This document shows, piece by piece, positions 57,901 to 64,000 of a DNA stretch of 64,000 bases. The first letter of the stretch is position 1, and each line of letters starts with the position of its first letter. The translations under genes were made by a program, and so were the position numbers. The notes under the pieces were generated by a model. It was not told where the DNA came from. It worked only from the letters and a program-made list of their open reading frames with translations, and did no database searches. This stretch comes from Siderastrea radians (taxonomy: Eukaryota > Cnidaria > Anthozoa > Scleractinia > Rhizangiidae), in assembly GCA_964017195.1 (NCBI GenBank), contig OZ024896.1, forward strand, positions 806,001 through 870,000, written 5' to 3'.

Positions 57901-60900
57901 AAACAAACAAACAAGGCATGGTTGACCACACCTAAACTTTATTTTTTACCTTATTTTGTATTCTAGAAGCGTGTTTACGTAGAAGACCTTACTGAGGAAA
58001 TTGTATCTTCCCCCGAAGAAGCGTTGAAACAAATACACCGAGGAGAAAGTAAGATGCAAAATTATGTTATTGCATAAGGGACCAGAGTGCGGCATTGTAT
58101 AAAATATATTTACGCTGTATAAAATAATTATTTGTGTTAACCAGTCCATTCTATCGAACATTTCACACAATATTTTCCAAGAGGTTTAAAATTATTTTCC
58201 AGTTGTTCCAAACTATGAACTTGCATATCACCAAAGGAATCTACCATTGAATCAAAAGTTGTCCCTTAGAGCTTTTGGCTTTATTTTTCCTTCCATAATT
58301 TACAGTGTCTTGTTTTTGTACAGTTGTTTCTAAATAGTCCCACAAAACAATTGGGTAGATAAACTGAAAGAGATAATAGAGATGCCTTCTATCAATTCTT
58401 TGTAATTGATATTTTCCAGAAAATAGACACTTCGGCGAAACAAAGATGAACACCAGAAGCAGTCGAAGCCATGCCATTTTTACAGTTGTGAGTTTTCTTC
58501 CATGTTTAAAGCCCTGGCTAAACATTTTTGTCCTACACGTTGTTTGTCGTACAAAACTTTTGGTGGCTCAACAGGTAAACAATCTCTGACCAAACATCGG
58601 AGCTTTTCTGTTTTTTTGAAGTATGTGGTATGCCATCTCTGATATTAAAACCCAAGAGATGCTAATCTCTTCTTGGTTTTAATATATTTCGGACTTTATG
58701 ATCGGGTTTATCATTTATGAGTTAACAAGTAAACAGTCACATGAAGGGAAGCTCAAGGCTGAAGGCAGTGGATGAATGCACAAGCCATGTGACCGAATGA
58801 AAGGCCACGAAACGAACGAACGAAAGCAGTGAATGAACAAACGAACAAGATAACGCATAAAGGAACGAGCAAACCCGACAATCGAACGAGTGAAATGCCA
58901 GCCAAACAAACGGAAAATGGACCAATAGCACGAACAAACGTCTGCAAACCCGGCAACTCAACAAATGGCTGAATACACCTATCTCTTTTCAAAACAAACA
59001 AAAGCAGTGCCACAATATAGAAAAGTATTTTTGGGCGGCTTTATATAAGTTTAGTAGAAATTGATTTGATAATGCCATTGAGAAAAAGAAAAAAAAAGGG
59101 AAAATGGAAGATTAAATGGAAGATTAAATGTGTATTAACTTTCTACAACTATTTTTAGTGAGCTCACCAAAACTTAAGTTAGGTACCGCATATAATGATA
59201 ACGAGAAAGCTGTTTAGTCTGCTCAGAAGGTCTGTCATTCTCGTCAGGGGCACAGTGAACAGACCTGGTGGAGAGTTATAAAACGCAACCGAAAATTTGA
59301 AACGCACGGAAGAAAAATTATACGTAGGCATCGGGGAGAAATTCTAAAATTTTCCGCTAACAGGGTAAAACTCTCTGACCACACGTTTCAAACTGTGGTA
59401 CCAAGGCTGGCCCTACGTGCCTGAGATGACAGCTAACATTCTACACAGTTAACTACAAATTAAAATGCTTGCTGTACCTTGCTGAAGGTTGTTTGAGTTT
59501 TCTGCTCCGATATTTTAGCGCACTTCAAAGGACAGCGTCGTCACTGGTCAATTGCAGCTTAAGATTCGGTTAACACAGAGGTTTACGGGTAAACAAGGTT
59601 GCAAAGGAAACTTGAAATAGAGTGCTTTCAAAATCATTGTTAGAAGACAGTTCGACATCGCGAGAAATCACAACCAAGCGAAAAACAACCTCGTCCTGTC
59701 GTTTTGATTTAACGATTTGCGCCATTCGCTTGTACGCGCGACTTGACATCCAAACAGCAGATGCAAGACGTCACAGAATATGCGCGCGCGCGAAAATACG
59801 GCGAGAGAAATAGTATTTACGCGGGAAATGAACTCCTTCATTTTCATTAGTTCAATTGTTTAAATGAGATTAGTTAAGTTCGGTTAAAGAAAACAATTTG
59901 TAGATAGAAATATTCTCAAGTTTAGTGAGGGAAAATGGAAAGTATTCTGAGAAACAAAACTCGTAAATTTTGCATGAAAATTTTTCTTAAACATTATTTT
60001 GTTTTTATAAACAACTGCTTTAATAATAATGGTTAACTAGGCGAAATTCAATCTTCTCTAGTCTTACTATTCATTATTTTAGCATTTTGTTTATTCGAAA
60101 TGCTGGAAAATATTGAAATTTAAGGGAATAAAAAGATAGCAAAAAACCCACAGAAAGTATCGAGCCATGAGGCGCCTCCCCAGATTCATTCCAAACCGGT
60201 TTTACAGAAAATTGCAATATCAATAAGGACACCACAATGCAAAATCAATAAGGACAACACAATGCGATACCAATAAGGATAACACAATGCGATACCAATA
60301 AGGACAACACAATGCGATACCAATAAGGACAACACAATGCGATACCAATAAGGACAACACAATGCGATACCAATAAGGACAACACAATGCGATACCAATA
60401 AGGACAACACAATGCGATACCAATAAGGACAACACAATGCGATACCAATAAGGACAACACAATGCGATACCAATAAGGATAACACAATGCGATACCAATA
60501 AGGATAACGCAATGCAAAATCAATAAGGACAACGCAATGCGATACCGATAAGGACAACGCAATGCGATACCGATAAGGACAACGCAATGCGATACCGATA
60601 AGGACAACGCAATGCGATACCGATAAGGACAACGCAATGCGATACCAATAAGGACAACGCAATGCGATACCAATAAGGACAACGCAATGCCACACCAATA
60701 AGGATACTACAGTGCCAGTTATCTGTGGCCTTGGTTTAATGTCGTTCTACAGATTTACCAACGCTCGATATCGTATGTTGTAACGCCTATTCGTTAGCAG
60801 GGATCTGACACAACTGAAAAAAAAAAACGCGTGATCAGAGAGTTTTACCTTATTAGCGGAAAATTTTAGAATTTCTCCCCGTTGCTTATGTATAATTTTT

Positions 60901-62670
60901 CTTCCGCGCGTTTCAAATTTTCGGTTGCGTTTGATAACTCTCCACCAGGTCTGTTCACTGTGCCCCGGACGAGAATGACAGACCTTCTGAGCAGACTAAA
61001 CAGCTTTCTCGTTATCATTCTATGGGGTATTTAACTTAAATTTTGGTGAGCTCACTAAAATAGTTGTAAAAAGTTCATACACATTTAATCTTCCATTTTC
61101 GTTTTTTTTTCTTTTTCTCAATGGCATTATCAAATCAATTTCTACTAATCTTATTTAAAGCCGCCCAAAAGTACTTTTCTATATTGTGAACCAAACTGGC
61201 ACTGCTTTTGTTTGTTTTGAAAAGAGATAGGTGTATTCAGCCATTTGTTGAGTTGCCGGGTTTGCGGGCGTTTGTTCGTGCTATTGGTCCATTTTCCCTT
61301 TGTTTGGCTGGCATTTCGCTCGTTCGATTGTCGGGTTTGTTCGTTCGTTCATGCGTTATCTTGTTCATTCGTTCATTCACTGCTTTCGTTCGTTCGTTTT
61401 GTGGCCTTTCATTCGGTCACATGGCTTGTGCATTCATCCATTGCCTTCAGCCTTGAGCTTCCCTTCATGTGACTGTTTACTTGTTAACTCATAAATGATA
61501 AACCCGATCATAAAGTCCGAAATATATCAAAACCAAGAAGAGATTAGCATCTCTTGGGTCTTAATATCAGAGATGGCATACCACATATTAAAAAAAAAAA
61601 ACAGAAAAGTTTGAAACGTGTGGTCAGAGAGTTTTACCCTAAAGCGGTAAATTTAAAATTTCTCCCCGTTGTTTACGTATAATTTTTCCTTCCGCGCATT
61701 TCACTATTTCAATTGCGTTTTATAACTCTCAACCCGAGGTCTGTTCACTGTGCCCCTGACGAGAATGACAGACCTTCTGAGCAGACTAACCAGTTTTCTC
61801 GTTATCATTCTATGCGGTATCTAACTTAAGTCTTACTGAGCTCACTAAAATAGTTGTAAAAAGTTAATACACATTTAATCTTCCATGTTTTCGGGTTTTT
61901 CTCAATGGCATTATTAATTCAATTCCTACTGATTTAATTTAAAGCCGCTCAGAAATACTTTTCTATATTCTGAACCAAAGTGGCACTGTTTTTCCTCGGT
62001 TTTAAAAAGGATAGGTGTATTAAGCCACTTGTTGAGTCGCCGGGTTTGCGGGCGTTTGTTCGTGCTATTGGTCCATTTTCCGTTTGTTTGGCTGGTATTT
62101 TGCTCGTTCGATTCTCGGTTTTGTTCGTTCGTTCATGCGTTATCTTGTTCGTTCGTTCATTCACTGCTTTCGTTCGTTCGTTTTGTCAGTGGCCTTTCAT
62201 TCGGTCACATGGCTTGTGCGTTCATCCATTGCCTTCAGCCTTGAGCTTCACTTCATGTGACTGTTTACTTGTTAACTCGTAAATAATAAACCCGATCATA
62301 AAGTCCGAAATATATTAAAACCAAGAAGAGATTAGCATCTCTTGGGTTTTAATATCAGAGATAGCATACCACATATTTCAAAAAAACAAAAAAGACAATA
62401 GAAAACCAGTTAAATTAAAAGCTGAGAGAGGAGGCTAAACAGTAAAACAGGTTCATCCAACACGTTGTTGGATAAAAATGTTTGATCGTTCAGCCGGGGC
62501 TCAATTAACCTTTTTATCCTTTAAAAGCCTTTAGTGTGGTTTATAAACGAATAAGAGCCTCGCCAACATGTACAATTCTTGAAATTTCATTAATTCTCAA
62601 GGTCATTGAAAACAAAGAAGCAGAAGATGAGGAAGGAAAAGAAGACGGAGCTGTTAGAGTGGGTCATTTG
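48884..62670 (+). CDS. CENPE: CENP-E-like kinesin-7 motor gene, exons 2-9 (continues past window)
   Basis: Eight exons join in one open frame: 48,884-48,984, 49,648-49,737, 54,037-54,155, 57,502-57,555, 57,637-57,696, 57,967-58,048, 58,420-58,487 and 62,602-62,670 (214 codons plus edge bases). All have GT-AG ends and matching phases. Diagnostic parts are GQTSSGKT (P-loop), [19 protein letters not shown] and switch I NTRSSRSH; the last two blocks are closest to CENP-E among kinesins. CENP-E is a plus-end motor that carries chromosomes at kinetochores. Missing: N-terminal strand, switch II (DLAGSE), and the rest of motor and coiled coil, expected beyond 64,000. Introns reach 4.3 kb and are full of repeats. 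Upstream partial copies suggest repeated duplication. Confidence 0.85.
49648..49737 (+). CDS. CENPE: CENP-E-like exon 3
   Basis: 90 nt, gttttag to gttggt. Reads [20 protein letters not shown] then [12 protein letters not shown](D)R-F---TT-DVY is the standard kinesin block just before the P-loop exon. Confidence 0.9.
49738..50099. other. intron sequence, nothing recognised
   Basis: A hydrophobic open frame (49,815-50,087) has no family signal and is probably chance. Confidence 0.4.
50100..50500 (+). repeat. repeat T with shared open frame, copy 1
   Basis: The frame 50,102-50,437 includes [18 protein letters not shown] and [15 protein letters not shown], then LSFHLL and ends LQHT. The related copy at 52,975-53,320 keeps the same frame, and all three size differences within it are multiples of three (9, 12 and 3 bases). 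The family is unknown. A hydrophobic N-terminal stretch precedes it. Confidence 0.5.
51029..51101 (+). repeat. tRNA-Arg-like SINE head, copy 2
   Basis: 73 bases with box A (TAGCTCAGTAGGTAGAGC) and box B (GGTTCGAATCC). Flanks match those of 31,660-31,732 on both sides (cgtgactcagcctgg; caaagatttttctt). Confidence 0.7.
52555..52690 (+). repeat. three-copy GACCCCGTCCTGACGGCGGG repeat
   Basis: Starts near 52,567, 52,624 and 52,670, separated by A-rich spacers; also at 31,390 (and a partial form at 31,860). Each copy can form a small ACCCCG/CGGGGT hairpin. Confidence 0.75.
52975..53320 (+). repeat. repeat T with shared open frame, copy 2
   Basis: The frame to the stop at 53,257 reads [20 protein letters not shown], then [20 protein letters not shown] and on to KELQHT. 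Same frame and stop as copy 1. Confidence 0.5.
53321..54036. other. intron sequence, nothing recognised
   Basis: No repeat or exon seen between repeat T and exon 4. Confidence 0.4.
54037..54155 (+). CDS. CENPE: CENP-E-like exon 4 (P-loop)
   Basis: 119 nt, ttctacag to gtacta. Reads [20 protein letters not shown] then [26 protein letters not shown] is the ATP-binding P-loop of kinesins; GVIP-A---IF follows as in the family. Confidence 0.95.
54280..54315. promoter_or_regulatory. paired CRE-like palindrome hairpin
   Basis: TGACGTCAC (54,286-54,294) and GTGACGTCA (54,301-54,309) face each other around a 6-base loop; the outer ACCG/CGGT pair extends the stem with one mismatch. Each half contains a cAMP-response-type site. 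125 bases into the intron after exon 4; function unknown. Confidence 0.5.
54630..56560 (+). repeat. composite repeat Q, cluster 3
   Basis: Modules as in clusters 1 and 2, same orientation, in the intron between exons 4 and 5. Confidence 0.8.
56561..57501. other. intron sequence, nothing recognised
   Basis: Very AT-rich 56,560-56,850, then unremarkable sequence up to exon 5. Confidence 0.4.
57502..57555 (+). CDS. CENPE: CENP-E-like exon 5
   Basis: 54 nt, tttccag to gtaccc: [28 protein letters not shown] is the kinesin beta-4/alpha-2 motif. Confidence 0.9.
57637..57696 (+). CDS. CENPE: CENP-E-like exon 6
   Basis: 60 nt, cttcag to gtatga: [20 protein letters not shown]. Continues EIYNE-(x)-I-DLL, the standard kinesin sequence. 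The intron before it is only 81 bases. Confidence 0.9.
57967..58048 (+). CDS. CENPE: CENP-E-like exon 7
   Basis: 82 nt, gtattctag to gtaagatg: [20 protein letters not shown] then KQIHRGE. It differs from the copy at 8,452-8,533 at eight bases, six of them silent, while the flanking introns are almost identical. Confidence 0.9.
58420..58487 (+). CDS. CENPE: CENP-E-like exon 8 (switch I)
   Basis: 68 nt, ttccag to gtgagt: [11 protein letters not shown] then [13 protein letters not shown]-x-x-SSRSH is switch I. Confidence 0.95.
58511..59870 (+). repeat. repeat F, copy 4
   Basis: Aligns with 12,305-13,640 throughout. Sits in the intron after exon 8, as in every upstream copy, so it was already there when the exons were duplicated. 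Confidence 0.9.
59871..60220. other. intron sequence, nothing recognised
   Basis: AT-rich spacer between repeat F and the minisatellite. Confidence 0.4.
60221..60718 (+). repeat. 25-bp minisatellite, 20 units
   Basis: The word caataagga starts at 60,221 and every 25 bases to 60,696. The standard unit joins caataaggacaacacaatg and cgatac. Variants are clustered: cacaatg units on the left, cgcaatg on the right, and a run with ccgata in the middle. 25 is not a multiple of 3 and the unit lacks minus-strand stops, so all three minus frames stay open for over 270 bases. They are not genes. Confidence 0.97.
60820..61600 (-). repeat. repeat F, inverted copy 5
   Basis: Complement of about 58,610-59,395, from gatcagagagttttacc to cataccacatatt. 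Together with copy 4 it makes a large inverted repeat around the minisatellite. Confidence 0.85.
61611..62390 (-). repeat. repeat F, inverted copy 6
   Basis: Directly follows copy 5 in the same orientation, starting gtttgaaacgtgtggtcaga. Nearly the same end points as copy 5, which defines a ~780-bp core unit. Confidence 0.85.
62602..62670 (+). CDS. CENPE: CENP-E-like exon 9
   Basis: 69 nt, ttctcaag to gtaatt: [20 protein letters not shown] then GHL. In CENP-E the segment after switch I is an acidic loop ending V-V-HL, directly before NLVDLAGSER, which should start the next exon outside the window. Confidence 0.75.
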
Positions 62671-63270
62671 GTAATTCATCCACTTATACTTTTAAAATAA
62701 AACTTTTTCCTTTGGAGTTTTCAAATGTTTACACTGCTCCTGTGACTTATTAGCCCATATTTGACAATGATAATGTCATAAAATGGCGAAAGCAAGCAAT
62801 TATCGGCTGATAGAGACAACTAAAGTCTACCCTGCTAGAAGCAGTTCCCTCCTCTTTTCTCCCCAGCGAAAGAACGAGAGAGAGGAACCACTGAAAGCAA
62901 GAAGCTGTCTGGATTTCTATCGAGTATGCGCAAGCGACGTAATGAGAAACGTGTCTATGACTGGCACGACACACCACTTCCTGTTCTTTTTCGCGCCAAA
63001 ACTCGCGTAAATTTTGCTCCCTGCCCAGAACATACCCAGCGTTCCCTCCTCTTATCCCCGACCCAGAACAAGAACGTGGATGCGTATTCGACTCTAGGGG
63101 GATCTCCAATATGAATAGGTGCCTTTTTCTTTGCCGAAAAGACCAACACAAACGCAGTCAAAATGCTTGTACAAATTCTGTTTAGTGTGCCAACGACGCT
63201 TTTTACAGCCTTTCATGGAGTGGGCTTATGGCTTCGTTGAACACTGTTCTTGACATAACAATACATGACT
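62671..63270. other. no gene recognised
   Basis: Overlapping frames on both strands at 62,750-63,160 without a domain. A CRLCG-type exon of the next gene would be expected here but was not found. Confidence 0.4.
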
Positions 63271-63280
63271 AATTAGAACA

Positions 63281-63540
63281 GCAACTGGAATGAAGATCTT
63301 CGTCGTGTGTGCAAGAGCTGCTATAGAAGTATAAAAGCAATTCAGCGTAAGAGAGCGGTGCTAGAGAGTCTAGAAAATGAAATCTGTGGCAAGTATGCTG
63401 CAACCGCAGCAACACACAAAGAATCTGCCAAAACACTGAAGCGACTCGCGAAAGCAAGTCCAGCAAATCGCAAGAAACCTTGGCACGCCTTAAGTTTACT
63501 GACGAGGAATTCCGCCACAACCACTGGGAAATCTTCTCCG
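63281..63540 (+). CDS. zinc-finger (CxxC) exon of an uncharacterised gene
   Basis: After gactaattag the frame reads NSNWNEDLRRVCKSCYRSIK, then a long basic, helix-like tail (RKRAVLESLENEICGKY, KRLAKASPANRKK). A VCKSCYR pair plus coiled tail is the second half of a ZAD-like or RAG1-N-like zinc segment seen in many uncharacterised cnidarian proteins. The first CxxC half would be in an upstream exon. The frame stays open to 63,717, but the tail beyond ~63,500 may be intron. Confidence 0.5.
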
Positions 63541-63887
63541 GTGCAAATGAAGAAAACTCAACCTCGAAGTGATAATACGAATGGGTATATCAAAAGTTCT
63601 AGAGCTGCCTGGTTCGCTATCAGTTCAACAGTTCCGGATAGTTCCCTACCACGGAGGAAGAATTGGCTTTACCGCTCAAGTGCAATGAGACGGAAAATGC
63701 AGAGTGCCCTGAGCTAGACCCAGAGCCGCCACGAACAGGAATTCATATAGGAGAGGAGCGTGGACAAAGATGAAATCAAAGTTAACGCTCTGTATCTTTC
63801 TTGTGTAAACAATGCGCTCGAAGTCCACCTTGAATTTTGCACTTTTAGACTTGTATTCATAACACACTATCTAATTTTTATGCTTAG

Positions 63888-63950
63888 GTCAGCATCAAGT
63901 GCCCGTCTGGCGCTAAAGAAAAAGTTGTCAGTGAAGAATTTGCGGACGTG
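63888..63950 (+). CDS. following exon of the zinc-finger gene
   Basis: 63 nt, atgcttag to gtaaaa: VSIKCPSGAKEKVVSEEFAD then V. A V-I-YPSG-...-EF short strand segment often follows the zinc part in this protein class (memory only). Phase 0 at both ends; the gene runs off the window. Confidence 0.5.
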
Positions 63951-64000
63951 GTAAAATAAATAGCGCTAAATAACCTGAATTCCGCATGTATTTTGATTTC

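Noticed and set aside
60186..60698. Three overlapping minus-strand open frames of up to 170 codons
   Set aside because: Produced by the 25-bp minisatellite, which has no stop in any minus frame.
60221..60718. CRISPR-like array
   Set aside because: Units are directly tandem with no unique spacers, and the DNA is eukaryotic. The same holds for the 89-bp array at 39.2-40.3 kb.

Overview
This is AT-rich eukaryotic DNA with small phase-consistent exons, GT-AG introns and dense transposable-element debris; nothing in it looks prokaryotic. The repertoire (kinesin-7/CENP-E exons, NRF1-like, THAP, CXC and RAG1-N-like zinc segments, Penelope, L2/CR1 and BEL/Pao remnants, a type-B DNA polymerase fragment, many short foldback elements) fits an invertebrate and most resembles an anthozoan cnidarian such as a reef coral. 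That assignment is from pattern memory, not a search.

The best-supported gene is a CENP-E-like kinesin-7 motor on the + strand. Eight consecutive, phase-compatible exons lie between 48,884 and 62,670 (P-loop exon 54,037-54,155, switch I exon 58,420-58,487). The first exon is not resolved and the gene must continue past the right edge, because the switch II exon is not in the window. Its introns hold composite repeats, a pair of ~300-bp repeats that share an open frame, a 25-bp minisatellite and inverted ~780-bp repeats.

Layout. 0.7-6.6 kb: one unassigned exon, then a 4,062-bp terminal-inverted-repeat element (1,722-5,783, 6-bp target duplication) carrying a RAG1-N-like zinc segment and a Penelope RT relic, inserted in an older repeat (S). 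6.6-13.6 kb: a mosaic of near-identical duplicated blocks with three partial copies of CENP-E exons 7 and 8. 13.6-23.5 kb: a foldback element, three NRF1-like exons (the first on a 1.3-kb insertion with a 5-bp target duplication), a CXC exon, a BEL/Pao relic and the later CENP-E motor exons as a pseudogene with stops. 23.6-28.1 kb: another S copy hit by an L2 element, a THAP exon with a stop, an antisense DNA polymerase B relic, and two intact exons of an uncharacterised gene. 28-33.5 kb: composite repeats with a tRNA-Arg-like SINE, an L2 relic and foldbacks. 33.7-48 kb: a possible CDCA7-type zinc-finger start, an 89-bp satellite, several MITEs, a Penelope GIY-YIG relic and long stretches without recognisable genes. 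48-62.7 kb: the CENP-E gene. 63.2-64 kb: two exons of a zinc-finger gene.

The upstream CENP-E pieces and the intact gene are clearly related by duplication: the same ~780-bp repeat follows exon 8 in every copy. Unusually, exon 7 differs between copies much more than the introns around it.
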